Shown: positions 1-8,188, numbered from the stretch's first letter. The stretch is 45,908 nucleotides of DNA from Bacillota bacterium (GCA_030536355.1 JAUNQD010000015.1:1-45908); one strand, 5' to 3'. Notes: generated from the sequence alone by a model not told the origin. Made by a program: numbers and translations.

Positions 1-250
1 CTAGACTTCCGAAGAAGTTTAAATCAAGTTTGCATTTCTAACTCATTCAACGCATCTGCGTTTCGCTTAATTCTTATCCGAATTATGTTTCTTAGAAATT
101 GTCGGAAACTTTGCTTTACCATTTTCAGGTTTGCATTGTTTCTTTGAGTAAAATTTTATTTGACTCAAATTTCTACACTATGAAGTTTTCAATGTTCATG
201 GCCGTTTTTGCCTTGAGGCTTTCGGCCAAGCTCGCTCTTGGCGAGCTTTT
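1..250 (-). other. 5' leader of an rRNA operon (16S lies beyond position 1)
   Basis: This stretch holds no credible protein gene. Read on the minus strand, it follows two strong tandem promoters and carries a boxA-like antitermination element at 184-198 (TGAACATTGAAAACT, close to the Bacillus boxA TGTTCTTTGAAAACT). A perfect 8-bp hairpin (228-235 with 241-248) would form at the very 5' end of transcripts from the inner promoter. These are marks of an rRNA operon leader. The 16S gene would start just past position 1 and is not in the window, so the assignment rests on the promoter and leader architecture. The short reading frames at 99-462 are chance frames. Confidence 0.72.
184..198 (-). promoter_or_regulatory. 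boxA-like antitermination element
   Basis: The minus-strand sequence TGAACATTGAAAACT matches the Bacillus rRNA boxA (TGTTCTTTGAAAACT) at most positions. It lies in the leader downstream of both promoters, where NusB/S10 would load for antitermination. Confidence 0.6.
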
Positions 251-252
251 TA

Positions 253-281
253 AGTATATCGCATGTCACAAGCTTTGTCAA
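253..281 (-). promoter_or_regulatory. Inner rRNA promoter P2
   Basis: On the minus strand there is a -35 TTGACA (276-281), a 17-bp spacer and a -10 TATACT (253-258). The upstream sequence repeats almost exactly that of P1, with AAAAAAGT units leading into GTTGTTGACAA. The pair therefore looks like a tandem duplication about 118 bp apart. Transcription would start near 246, at the base of the 228-248 hairpin. Confidence 0.82.
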
Positions 282-370
282 CAACTTTTTTAACTTTTTT
301 TACAAAGTTTTTTATCGGCTTTCAGGTCTTTATGACCCTTCCGCACGTCATTTCTCGCGACAGCTTGTTC

Positions 371-399
371 ATAATACCAAACTTCATCCCCCTTGTCAA
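371..399 (-). promoter_or_regulatory. Outer rRNA promoter P1
   Basis: On the minus strand there is a -35 TTGACA (394-399), a 17-bp spacer and a -10 TATTAT (371-376). An A-rich block resembling an UP element lies upstream and contains two AAAAAAGT units. The perfect -35, ideal spacing and A-tracts fit a strong rRNA promoter. Confidence 0.8.
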
Positions 400-474
400 C
401 GACTTTTTTATACTTTTTTCGCAGGATTAACAATTAATTTTTTGTTAAAAATATATCTATAGGAGGTGATCGTT

Positions 475-1176
475 TTGCCGGTAGTTTTTATTAGAACTAT
501 ACTAATATATTTCATCGTTTTATTTGTGATCAGAATGATGGGTAAAGCCGAACTATCAAAGATGTCCCCTTTTCAGATGGTCATTGTATTTATGATAGCA
601 GAGTTGGCGACTATACCTATAGAATCACCTGAGGTTTCTTTAGTGACCGGTACCACTGCCATATTCACTTTAATGTTTATACAGATACTGATCTCTTATA
701 TATCATTAAAGAGCAGCAGGATAAAGACTTTCTTCGGCGGTAAGCCAAGTATCATTATAAATAAAGGAAAGATCGATCATAAAGAATTAAAAGCTCTTCG
801 CATAACCATACACGATCTGATGGAGCAACTTCGATTAGGTGATGCTTCATCTATATCGGATGTGGAGTATGCCATCATGGAAGCTAATGGTGATTTAAGC
901 ATCATTCTCAAATCAGGATCCAAACCCATTACACCCAATGATATGTCAATTGTTAAACTTCGGGAAACGATGCCTGCCATCTTTATTTCCGATGGTGTCA
1001 TATATGAACAAGAAATACAGCAATCAGGCTGGACTATAGATGAAGTTAAGATCCACATAGATAAACTTGGTATAAAAGACCATAGAGAGGTATTTCTGGC
1101 ATTTTGCGACTCCTCTTCTTGCCTTCATATTTATAAACATAAAAAGGGAAGTCAATATGCTGAGGAGGTGATGTGA
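475..1176 (+). CDS. DUF421 (YetF/YcaP-type) membrane protein
   Basis: A 233-residue protein of the DUF421 family. Family members have about three N-terminal transmembrane helices followed by a cytoplasmic YetF-type domain; their biochemical role is unsettled. Here residues about 1-80 are hydrophobic, with the family-typical RMMGKAELSKMSPFQMV stretch, and the rest is soluble with a GGKPSIIINKGKID segment. A GTG at 466 is in frame but lies inside the Shine-Dalgarno sequence AGGAGG (461-466). TTG at 475 sits 8 bases after it and is the better start. The stop overlaps the next start as TGATG, so the DUF4363 gene is translationally coupled. DUF421 and DUF4363 genes commonly occur together in clostridia. 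Confidence 0.85.
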   Translation: MPVVFIRTILIYFIVLFVIRMMGKAELSKMSPFQMVIVFMIAELATIPIESPEVSLVTGTTAIFTLMFIQILISYISLKSSRIKTFFGGKPSIIINKGKIDHKELKALRITIHDLMEQLRLGDASSISDVEYAIMEANGDLSIILKSGSKPITPNDMSIVKLRETMPAIFISDGVIYEQEIQQSGWTIDEVKIHIDKLGIKDHREVFLAFCDSSSCLHIYKHKKGSQYAEEVM

Positions 1177-1559
1177 TGAAACATCTGATAGTTTCTTCTC
1201 TCTGTCTCCTCTTTTTACTCTCATCATGGTACCTGTATGATATGTATGCAGGTTCATATATAGATGAAAGCAAATATCTTCTCGAGGAGAGGATAATGTC
1301 TGCTATATTAAACGAAGATTGGGATGCCGCAGAATATTATTATAATATAATAGAAGAAAAATGGATGAGGTTTAAAAACCTTTCAGAATACTTTCTCGAT
1401 ACTGCAACGGTAAATGAAGCAGGTGAAATGATGCACAAGGCTAGATATCATATCATGACTAGAGATATTTCAAATGCCGCAGCAGATACTTCGGAATTAG
1501 AACATATGCTGACTTATCTTCATGAAAATGAAATGCTGTTGCCCGGGAATATTTTCTAA
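1176..1559 (+). CDS. DUF4363 family protein
   Basis: A 127-residue protein with one N-terminal membrane or signal helix (about residues 4-22) and an otherwise helical, acidic outer domain. It resembles the DUF4363 family, which is known mainly as the partner of DUF421 proteins. ATG at 1176 overlaps the last base of the upstream stop, and AGGAGG at 1163-1168 gives 7-base spacing. A GTG at 1173 is too close to that site. The two genes form a small operon. The function is not established; a cell-envelope role is only inferred from topology and partnership. Confidence 0.75.
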   Translation: MKHLIVSSLCLLFLLSSWYLYDMYAGSYIDESKYLLEERIMSAILNEDWDAAEYYYNIIEEKWMRFKNLSEYFLDTATVNEAGEMMHKARYHIMTRDISNAAADTSELEHMLTYLHENEMLLPGNIF

Positions 1560-1603
1560 TTAATCTATTGTGAGAATAGAACTGATGTGATAGAATCGAC
1601 CAC

Positions 1604-1702
1604 GTAGAGTAGACTTTGTGCGTAAAGTGTCACAGGATGGGATGTTGTCTGTGAACGAAGGATCGATCATAGCTCGATACCGCGGTACAAAGTCGCGTCC
1701 AC
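1604..1702 (+). ncRNA. Tetrahydrofolate (THF) riboswitch of folT
   Basis: The conserved THF riboswitch segments appear in order: GAGTAGA (1607-1613), GCGTAAAGTGT (1620-1630), ATGGGATGTTGTC (1637-1649), GAACGAA (1653-1659) and CCGCGGT (1680-1686). The closing stem pairs ACTTTGT (1613-1619) with ACAAAGT (1687-1693). Inner stems pair CACAG (1631-1635) with CTGTG (1649-1653), and ATCGA (1662-1666) with TCGAT (1674-1678). The element ends 10 bases before the Shine-Dalgarno of folT, and I see no terminator between them. Control by occluding the ribosome site is therefore more likely than attenuation. Confidence 0.93.
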
Positions 1703-1723
1703 TATTATTCAAAGGAGCTTTTA

Positions 1724-2239
1724 ATGACTAAAAAATCCTCAACACATCGTCTGGTCGTTATGGCCTTCCTGGTAGCATTGGAAATAATACTTACCAGATT
1801 CTGTTCTATCAACACGCCAATACTTCGTATCGGTTTCGGTTTCTTGCCTGTATCAATGATGGGGATCATGTATGGTCCTATATGGGCTGCCATAGGCTAT
1901 GCCGCAGGAGACATCCTCGGTATGATGATATTCCCTTCCGGCATGTTCTTCCCGGGCTTTACGTTAACAGCTATACTCACGGGACTTGTCTTCGGATTCT
2001 TCCTACACGGCAAAGAAAAAGTCACATGGAAAACTGTGCTTCCTGCAAGTCTTATAATAATATTGGTATTGAACTTATGTCTCGATACTTTCTGGCTGTC
2101 CATAATGATGGGTGATGCATTCATCGCACTCCTGCCTACCCGTATTTTCAAGTGTGCCGTTATGCTGCCTATCCACTTGATACTGATCCCTCTTGTTTGG
2201 AACAGGATCATGTCAAAAATACCCGGAATAACTTCATAA
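1724..2239 (+). CDS. folT: Folate ECF transporter S component FolT
   Basis: A 171-residue integral membrane protein with about six transmembrane helices. It is the substrate-binding subunit of an energy-coupling-factor vitamin transporter; the shared EcfA/EcfA'/EcfT module is not in this window. The GFGFLPVSMMGIMYGPIWAA segment near residues 37-57 and the following AAGDILGMM are typical of S components. Folate specificity comes mainly from the THF riboswitch directly upstream, a known folT association. The start ATG follows AAAGGAG with good spacing. The gene is monocistronic and ends at a strong bidirectional hairpin. Confidence 0.92.
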   Translation: MTKKSSTHRLVVMAFLVALEIILTRFCSINTPILRIGFGFLPVSMMGIMYGPIWAAIGYAAGDILGMMIFPSGMFFPGFTLTAILTGLVFGFFLHGKEKVTWKTVLPASLIIILVLNLCLDTFWLSIMMGDAFIALLPTRIFKCAVMLPIHLILIPLVWNRIMSKIPGITS

Positions 2240-2249
2240 ACAATAAAAA

Positions 2250-2278
2250 AAATCTCCCGTCACATCGACAGGAGATTT
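2250..2278. terminator. Bidirectional terminator between folT and rqcP
   Basis: An 8-bp perfect stem (AAATCTCC with GGAGATTT) encloses a 13-base loop. T-rich tracts lie on both sides (ATTTTATT on plus, TTTTTTATTG on minus), serving the convergent folT and rqcP genes. Confidence 0.85.
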
Positions 2279-2281
2279 ATT

Positions 2282-2524
2282 TTATTCTATTACGTTATAC
2301 ATGGCAGCTGCATCTTCCTTACGACACGATTCTGTAAGCGCTGCAACTTCTACCTTAAGGCTTCCATTTCCAAACTGTATGAAAATTTCATCCCCGACCT
2401 TAACTTCCAGACCGGGCTTTGCCACTTTGCCGTTCACAGTGATCCTTCCCTGCTCGCAAGCTTCCTTGGCAACAGTCCTCCTCTTGATTATCCTGGAATT
2501 TTTAAGATATTTATCTATACGCAT
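2282..2524 (-). CDS. rqcP: S4-domain RNA-binding protein RqcP (YabO/Hsp15-like)
   Basis: An 80-residue protein that is almost entirely an S4 RNA-binding domain (MRIDKYLKNSRIIKRRT..., then GRITVNGKVAKPGLEVKVGD). In Bacillus, RqcP works with RqcH on stalled 50S subunits to add C-terminal alanine tails in ribosome-associated quality control. Size and sequence fit RqcP/YabO well. It lies 27 bases downstream of hup and ends at the shared hairpin. The Shine-Dalgarno is weak. The hup-rqcP order downstream of a SpoVB/MurJ-type gene resembles the Bacillus yabM-yabO neighbourhood, although mazG is absent here. Confidence 0.88.
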   Translation of the reverse strand: MRIDKYLKNSRIIKRRTVAKEACEQGRITVNGKVAKPGLEVKVGDEIFIQFGNGSLKVEVAALTESCRKEDAAAMYNVIE

Positions 2525-2551
2525 TTTGAATTTTCCGGTTACTCTACTAGT

Positions 2552-2830
2552 TTATTTGTTTACAGCATCCTTCAGAGCCTTACCAGCCTTGAATACAGGT
2601 GCCTTTGAAGCGTCGATCTTGATAACTTCGCCAGGCTTTCTAGGGTTTCTTCCCTGTCTAGCTTTTCTTTCACGAACTTCGAAAGTTCCGAATCCGATCA
2701 GCTGAACTTTTTCACCTGCAACTAAAGCTCCTTCTACGCTTGAAACGAATGCATTAACTGCTAATTCCGCATCTTTTTTAGTGAAACCGGTTTTTTCTGC
2801 TACTGCAGCTACTAATTCCGCTTTATTCAT
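2552..2830 (-). CDS. hup: HU family DNA-binding protein
   Basis: A 92-residue histone-like HU protein that bends DNA and compacts the nucleoid. The family signature is complete: [20 protein letters not shown] at the N-terminus, [18 protein letters not shown] forming the start of the beta arm, and a lysine-rich C-terminal helix. The open frame extends 34 residues further upstream, but that part is non-homologous. A strong AAGGAGG lies just before ATG 2830, fixing that start. A promoter at 2889-2917 drives it, and rqcP follows in the same direction. Confidence 0.95.
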   Translation of the reverse strand: MNKAELVAAVAEKTGFTKKDAELAVNAFVSSVEGALVAGEKVQLIGFGTFEVRERKARQGRNPRKPGEVIKIDASKAPVFKAGKALKDAVNK

Positions 2831-2888
2831 CAATAAATCCTCCTTAAAATTACTAACACAAAAGGTCGTCCTCAACCTTTGCTTTGCT

Positions 2889-2917
2889 ATTGTCCCATTT
2901 TTCAATGGGTTTGTCAA
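2889..2917 (-). promoter_or_regulatory. hup promoter with palindromic spacer
   Basis: The minus strand shows -35 TTGACA (2912-2917), a 17-bp spacer and an extended -10 TGgGACAAT (GACAAT at 2889-2894). The spacer holds a perfect inverted repeat, CCCATT (2894-2899) with AATGGG (2904-2909). No T-tract follows, so it looks more like an operator than a terminator. Confidence 0.6.
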
Positions 2918-2953
2918 GCCGTTTCGAATCAAAGAACAGTTTTTTTGCTTAAA

Positions 2954-4582
2954 TTACCACAATCTCAATTTATCACAAATTACTGCCAATTTTCTGCCAA
3001 TTGAAATACCCATCAATTCGTCTCTTACTATAGTCTTTGTCTTCAATACCATCAGTCCGTAAACTGCCACACCGATAGCTACAGAAAGCAATGTAGCTGT
3101 TCCGTTACTGCCGAGAACCATGAAGAGCACCTTGTATCCGGCGAACACTACAACACCCATGACAACTGCTGAAACAAGCGGTTTGATCACAGTAAGTTTC
3201 ACTGACAATTTAACGCCAGTGTATTTCTTCAGCGCCATATAATCAAGTGTTGCCGCAACTACATAAGCAACTATAGTACCTATCGCTGCACCCATTACGT
3301 TTATGGCAGGTATCGCTGTCAAGACCCATGTCAGGATCAGCTTAACGATGATACCAATAAAAAGATTTCTAACAGGTATTCCCTGTTTACCTATTCCCTG
3401 AAGTGCACCTGTAAAAGTTGTTAAGGCAGCCAAGAATATGAATCCGAATGACAGGATCATCAAACAAGGAGCTGCGCTAACAGCACTTGCCGGCTGTGAA
3501 CTATACAGCAGGAGTAGTACAGGTTCAGAGAGAACGATCAAGCCTATAGCTGACGGTAATGTTATAACAGAAGCCATTCTTACGCCCAATGATATGTTAT
3601 TATGGAGTTCATGTCTGTCTCCAAGTCTGTTGGATGCAGATACCATAGGAACTAAGCTGACAACTATAGCCTGTATCAATACCAGTGGAAACTGAACTAC
3701 AGGTGTCGCGAATCCTGTCAGCTGACCAAACATACTTTCTGCGATAGCTCTGTCAAACCCTGCATCAAGCAGTCTTGTCATTACAACACTTGAGTCAACT
3801 ACACTTACGATAGGCATTATTGCTGCACCTATTGTTATAGGGATAGCGATTCCTGCGATCTTTTTGAGTATAGTTCCGCTGGATTCTCTGACATTGGTCT
3901 TGTCGTTGCGTATCTTTTCTTTAATAGATTTTCTTATGGTAAGGTAGAAGATTATCATGACCAGCAAGCCGCCGAAAGCTCCTGCAGTAGCGCCGAAGCA
4001 TCCGCCGGCAGCACCTCTTGCTTGTGCACTTTCTTCCAGGAAGGAATATGCACCATTCATAAGTATGATGGCAAGGGCCAACCCACTGACAACTCTGAAG
4101 ACCTGTTCAACTACCTGTGATACTGCTGTTGATGTCATGTCCTGCATACCCTGGAAGTATCCTCTGTATGATGACATTATCGGAACCAGAAGAAGTGCAG
4201 GTGCCATAAATTTCATAGCTAAAGCCGATCCCGGATTATTGATCAGCACAGCCAGGGTGTCACTGAAGAAAAACAGTACGAAGAAACCAACCACTCCTAT
4301 GGTGAACATCAATATTCTGGAGAGTTTAAATACTCTCTCAGCTTCACTGAACTGTCCCACAGCATAACGTTCCGCAACCATCTTGGAAATGGCAACCGGA
4401 ATACCTGTTGTGGCAAACACCAATAAGAATCCATAGATCGAGTAAGCAGGTGTATAGTAGGCCATACCTACGTCACCTATGAAGTTTGCCAGAGGTATTC
4501 TGAAAAACGCTCCTATAAATTTAACGATTATGCCTGCAGCAGCCAATACTGCAGCACCTTTTACAAGTGATTTTTTAGTCAT
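2954..4582 (-). CDS. MOP-superfamily flippase (MurJ/SpoVB-type)
   Basis: A 542-residue protein with about 14 predicted transmembrane helices, of the polysaccharide biosynthesis/SpoVB branch of the MATE-MurJ superfamily. It starts SLVKGAAVLAAAGIIVKFIG and continues with FRIPLANFIGDVGMAYY and TGIPVAISKMVAE, typical of SpoVB, YabM and YtgP proteins. Such proteins flip lipid-linked cell-wall precursors. Whether this is the vegetative MurJ or a sporulation-stage SpoVB paralogue cannot be decided from one sequence; the position next to hup-rqcP resembles Bacillus yabM. It starts 3 bases after the stop of the upstream amidohydrolase, suggesting coupled translation. Confidence 0.87.
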   Translation of the reverse strand: MTKKSLVKGAAVLAAAGIIVKFIGAFFRIPLANFIGDVGMAYYTPAYSIYGFLLVFATTGIPVAISKMVAERYAVGQFSEAERVFKLSRILMFTIGVVGFFVLFFFSDTLAVLINNPGSALAMKFMAPALLLVPIMSSYRGYFQGMQDMTSTAVSQVVEQVFRVVSGLALAIILMNGAYSFLEESAQARGAAGGCFGATAGAFGGLLVMIIFYLTIRKSIKEKIRNDKTNVRESSGTILKKIAGIAIPITIGAAIMPIVSVVDSSVVMTRLLDAGFDRAIAESMFGQLTGFATPVVQFPLVLIQAIVVSLVPMVSASNRLGDRHELHNNISLGVRMASVITLPSAIGLIVLSEPVLLLLYSSQPASAVSAAPCLMILSFGFIFLAALTTFTGALQGIGKQGIPVRNLFIGIIVKLILTWVLTAIPAINVMGAAIGTIVAYVVAATLDYMALKKYTGVKLSVKLTVIKPLVSAVVMGVVVFAGYKVLFMVLGSNGTATLLSVAIGVAVYGLMVLKTKTIVRDELMGISIGRKLAVICDKLRLW

Positions 4583-4585
4583 ATC

Positions 4586-5875
4586 TTAAAGCCTTTCAAG
4601 TATTTTCTGAGTTGCCTTTGATGTTTCGAAAATGGTCTTTTCAAGGTCGATGGTAGTATATTCTCCATTATCATAGAGTACTTTACCATCTACCATTGTC
4701 ATTACCACATCTTTCCCTGAACAAGAATACACCAGATTATTGATGAGATTGTGAACAGGATGCATATTTGCCTGAGAAATATCGATAACTATCAAGTCCG
4801 CCTTCATGCCTTTCTTAAGAACTCCCGAATCAGTTCTCCCCTGAGCCTTTGCGCCACCGACAGTGGCTGCGCGAAGCGCATTGGCAGGAGTTACTGCCTT
4901 AGGATCGCCTGTGTGCACTTTGCATCCTATGGTCATCACCTTCATTTCTTCCATGAAGTCAAGGCTGTTATTGCTTGCTACACTGTCTGTACCTATCGCC
5001 AGGTTTATCCCCTTATCCATGATCTTCTGGACATCGCAGATGCCGCTGGCCAGTTTCATATTGCTGACCGGATTTGTCGCTACAGTGACACCCTTTGCCT
5101 TGAAGATATCCAGATCGTTATCGTCTGAGTATACGCAGTGAGCAGCAATTGCAGGAACATCGAACAGGCCCATCTTTTCCAGATATGCCGCAGGTGTAAG
5201 ACCGTGGCGCTGTATGCATTCTTCATGTTCCGATTTTGTTTCGGACACATGGATATGCATGATGGTATCGTCCAGACTGCGTGCATATTCTGCCAATGCC
5301 ATGGCAGTCTCGGGATTCGAAGTGTATTCCGCATGTAGACTCATATCTACTTTTATTCTTCCCGAAGCAGTATTATGAAAACCTTCGTAGAATCTTTTCA
5401 TTTCTTCGAAACTGGCAAGTTCTGAAACAGGCGAGCCCATCGGATTGGTGATGGATCTTGAAATATTAGCCTTAGCTCCTGATTCCGCTACGGCCTCCGC
5501 CATGTCCTCACAGAAATAATACATATCACTTGTAGATACGATACCGTATCTGAGAGACTCCGCCATCGCCATCATCGTGCCCCAGTATACTGCGTTGCTG
5601 TCCAGCTGATCTTCGAACGGGAATATCTTCTTGAACAGCCAATCCTGCAGTGCCATGTTTTCGCCGTACCCTCTCATGAGAGTCATTGGGGAATGTCCAT
5701 GGCCATTGAAGAAGCCACTCATAAGAAGCTTCCCCTTACCATCGTATTCTCTTGAATAACCATCTGCAGGTTTTTCCGATCCTATATATGCAACCTTATC
5801 ATCTTTTACCAAAACGTATTGGTTGTTTTCTATTGCCATATCCCCATTGAGGATAGTTATGTTTTTAAAAAGCAT
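4586..5875 (-). CDS. Amidohydrolase, MTA/SAH deaminase-like
   Basis: A 429-residue metal-dependent amidohydrolase of the MtaD/TrzA/chlorohydrolase group. These deaminate 5'-methylthioadenosine or S-adenosylhomocysteine, or related purines and triazines. The HxH metal motif lies in FFNGHGHSPMTLMRGYGE near residue 60; most relatives read NxHxH with a different middle residue. Further metal ligands fit MHIHVSETKSEHEEC near 205 and AAHCVYSDDND near 245, and the catalytic aspartate fits NLAIGTDSVASNN near 295. Adjacent deaminases share these motifs, so the exact substrate is uncertain. A good AAAGGTGG precedes the start. It lies between cls and the flippase, in one run of minus-strand genes. Confidence 0.82.
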   Translation of the reverse strand: MLFKNITILNGDMAIENNQYVLVKDDKVAYIGSEKPADGYSREYDGKGKLLMSGFFNGHGHSPMTLMRGYGENMALQDWLFKKIFPFEDQLDSNAVYWGTMMAMAESLRYGIVSTSDMYYFCEDMAEAVAESGAKANISRSITNPMGSPVSELASFEEMKRFYEGFHNTASGRIKVDMSLHAEYTSNPETAMALAEYARSLDDTIMHIHVSETKSEHEECIQRHGLTPAAYLEKMGLFDVPAIAAHCVYSDDNDLDIFKAKGVTVATNPVSNMKLASGICDVQKIMDKGINLAIGTDSVASNNSLDFMEEMKVMTIGCKVHTGDPKAVTPANALRAATVGGAKAQGRTDSGVLKKGMKADLIVIDISQANMHPVHNLINNLVYSCSGKDVVMTMVDGKVLYDNGEYTTIDLEKTIFETSKATQKILERL

Positions 5876-5897
5876 ATTTCCACCTTTCTTCGAAGCT

Positions 5898-7445
5898 TTA
5901 CATAAGCGGTGCTATCAATCTAAGCACCTGTCCCAGCAGTTTGAACAGTTTGTTGTATTCTTTACAGTCTTTGAGAGTCATTTTCCTGCAATGTTTAAGT
6001 GTCTGCTGGAAATCAATCTCAACATCCATTATCACAGGATTCTTCCATATATATGCCGCACATTCGAAGTGTAGGAACAAACTTCTGTAATCCAGATTTA
6101 TGGTTCCCACAACTGCCTTCTCATCATCGGATGTGAAAACCTTGGCGTGTACGAATCCCGGAGTGTATTCGTATATTTCAACACCTTCCGAGATCAGCTC
6201 ATGGTAATGGGTCCTCGCCAGCCAGTAAGCATATTTCTTGTCAGGGATATGCGGAAGTATCATCTTGACTTCTACGCCCCTCTGGGCTGCAAAGGTCAGT
6301 GCATCTACAAGTTCTTCGTCTATTATAAGATAAGGGGTCATGATATGGACATAATCATTGGCTCTGTTGATTATATCCAAATACACCTTCTTGCCCAGCT
6401 CTTCATCGTCATAAGGACTGTCGCCGTAAGGCACGATATATCCACCGTTTCTCATGCCGGCTTCGATATATCCGCCGGTATACATGTATCTTCCGAAGTT
6501 TTCTTTCTTTGTTTCTGTTATATTCCACATCTGCAGGAACATGAGAGTGAAGCTGTTCACCGCTTCCCCCTTGACCATGATCGCAGTGTCTTTCCAATGA
6601 CCGAAACGTTCTCTTCTGTTTATATATTCATCAGCTAGATTTATACCACCTGTGAAAGCAGTATGACCATCGATCACCAGGATCTTTCTGTGGTCTCTGT
6701 TATTCTGATGAGTAGACAGAAACGGGGTCATAGGCGCGAAAACCTTACATTTGATCCCTCTGGCTTCCATACGTTCAGGATAATTCTTGGGAAGCAGAGA
6801 AAGAGTATTGGTCCCATCGTACATGAATCTAACTTCAACGCCTTCCTTGACTTTTCTAGTGAGGATTTCAAGTATAGTATCCCACATATATCCACGCTCA
6901 ACTATGAAATACTCCAAGAAGATGAAGTCTTTAGCCTTTTCCAGCTGATATACCATTTCTTCGAATTTATCTTCGCCAAGTGGGAAATATTTGATGCTGG
7001 CGTTATCATATACAGGGTAATTACCCTTCTCGTATATATACTTGAATAGACCGAATTCCTGCTTAGAAGAAACAAGAACTTTATTGACAGCTTCTCTCGA
7101 AGGTCTGAGGAATAATCTTTCTTCCTCTAATATCTGATCTATCCTGTTGCTGATATATTTGGTTCCCGGCTGCACTTTGGTGAAGAGAAAAAATACGACA
7201 CCAACCAGAGGCACTGCCAATATGAATATTATCCACATCAATTTGAAGCTGGAGTTCTGTCTGGCATTGAGGATATATATGAGTATTATTACACCCAGTA
7301 TACCCAGCAGGAAGTTGAATACGATAATGTGTTTGCCAAGTATCGCGAAACCACCTAAAAGCACAACTATCTGCAGAAGCATAAGCCCTACAAGTATAGC
7401 TGTACGTCCAAATATTATCTTCCAGAGACCTCTTAGTTTCTTCAT
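5898..7445 (-). CDS. cls: Cardiolipin synthase
   Basis: A 515-residue phospholipase-D-family enzyme that makes cardiolipin from two phosphatidylglycerols at the membrane. Two N-terminal membrane helices (about residues 12-65) precede two HKD catalytic motifs: HRKILVIDGHTAFTGG near residue 255 and HAKVFTSDDEKAVVGTINLD near residue 430. Each supplies the His and Lys of the PLD site. Length and layout are those of bacterial ClsA-type enzymes. The start follows AGAGGTGG. A hairpin terminator about 105 bases upstream lies in its leader (see 7551-7574). pgsA, at 36115, makes the precursor of its substrate. Confidence 0.93.
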   Translation of the reverse strand: MKKLRGLWKIIFGRTAILVGLMLLQIVVLLGGFAILGKHIIVFNFLLGILGVIILIYILNARQNSSFKLMWIIFILAVPLVGVVFFLFTKVQPGTKYISNRIDQILEEERLFLRPSREAVNKVLVSSKQEFGLFKYIYEKGNYPVYDNASIKYFPLGEDKFEEMVYQLEKAKDFIFLEYFIVERGYMWDTILEILTRKVKEGVEVRFMYDGTNTLSLLPKNYPERMEARGIKCKVFAPMTPFLSTHQNNRDHRKILVIDGHTAFTGGINLADEYINRRERFGHWKDTAIMVKGEAVNSFTLMFLQMWNITETKKENFGRYMYTGGYIEAGMRNGGYIVPYGDSPYDDEELGKKVYLDIINRANDYVHIMTPYLIIDEELVDALTFAAQRGVEVKMILPHIPDKKYAYWLARTHYHELISEGVEIYEYTPGFVHAKVFTSDDEKAVVGTINLDYRSLFLHFECAAYIWKNPVIMDVEIDFQQTLKHCRKMTLKDCKEYNKLFKLLGQVLRLIAPLM

Positions 7446-7550
7446 TTAAATTCCACCTCTAAATAAGATCTTACCTTGTTTGTCCAAAACCCCATAGATA
7501 TTAAAATGGTAACTCATTCCTCTATAAAAGTCAAAGGTTTCGCCTCACAA

Positions 7551-7574
7551 AAAAGACTGCAAATGCAGTCTTTT
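7551..7574 (-). terminator. Hairpin terminator in the cls upstream region
   Basis: AAAAGACTGC pairs with GCAGTCTTTT around a 4-base loop; the minus strand continues TTTTTTG. No gene ends here: cls (minus) starts 105 bases further on and the lipoprotein gene diverges. It could therefore be an attenuator in a long cls leader or the end of an unseen small RNA. Confidence 0.6.
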
Positions 7575-7647
7575 CATATTATTACTCTTCTTTTGTGTAA
7601 TTGTTTTCTTTGAATCAATATTCCTTTATTCTGATAAAGTAATATAG

Positions 7648-7653
7648 TATAAT
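7648..7653 (+). promoter_or_regulatory. -10 element of the lipoprotein gene
   Basis: A perfect TATAAT 50 bases before the start codon. The -35 region is only weakly matched (TTTATT at 7625-7630 with 17-bp spacing). Confidence 0.5.
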
Positions 7654-7703
7654 GTAACCAGTTCATAAATTATTGCACCCTTTAGTCATAAGGAGATGTG
7701 ATC

Positions 7704-8171
7704 ATGAAAAGAATATTGTATGTATTATTAGCACTTATTTTTGTTTTCGCACTTACTGCATGTGGTAATAATCTGCCTGCAACCGATGATGCTGACATGA
7801 TGGCTGCAGAACAAATCGAGGTCGAAGAAGTAGAGGTTGAGGGATCTGATGATTCAAGCAGCTCTTCCTTCTCCTGCGATGGGGATCCAATCACAGCATT
7901 CGGAGGTTTTACAGGTTATGACAGGTTTTCAGGAGAGCAAGTGGGCGGTGCATATATTTATGTCCATGACTCCGACAGCGAAAAGGTAGTATTCAACTAC
8001 ACTACAAGTCGTGGTACATTTAACAACTTGACTGCTTATCTTGACTCGTCATTAAAGTCAACTGTTTATATTACTGATACATGTTATCTCGACATGACAT
8101 TTACCCAAGGCACCATTTACGTTGATGAAATCGAAGGTATGGGTGCAATGGCGTATGACTTCAAGCATTAA
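7704..8171 (+). CDS. Putative lipoprotein of unknown function
   Basis: A 155-residue secreted lipoprotein. The signal peptide MKRILYVLLALIFVFALTAC ends in a lipobox (LTAC) with the lipidated cysteine at residue 20. An acidic, serine-rich linker follows (about residues 25-56, with EQIEVEEVEVEG and a run of five serines). A compact, beta-rich, aromatic domain follows, including YTTSRGTFNNLTAYLDSS. I do not recognise a family for it. ATG 7704 sits 8 bases after AGGAG; the GTG at 7698 is too close. It has its own promoter and a strong terminator, so it is a single-gene unit, divergent from cls. Confidence 0.75.
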   Translation: MKRILYVLLALIFVFALTACGNNLPATDDADMMAAEQIEVEEVEVEGSDDSSSSSFSCDGDPITAFGGFTGYDRFSGEQVGGAYIYVHDSDSEKVVFNYTTSRGTFNNLTAYLDSSLKSTVYITDTCYLDMTFTQGTIYVDEIEGMGAMAYDFKH

Positions 8172-8188
8172 TGATATTTATGATAATT

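Noticed and set aside
99..462. Two short plus-strand reading frames
   Set aside because: They lie across the rRNA promoters and leader on the other strand, lack ribosome sites and have no recognisable sequence.
2831..2932. N-terminal extension of HU
   Set aside because: The in-frame 34 residues are non-homologous and lie over the hup promoter; AAGGAGG fixes ATG 2830.
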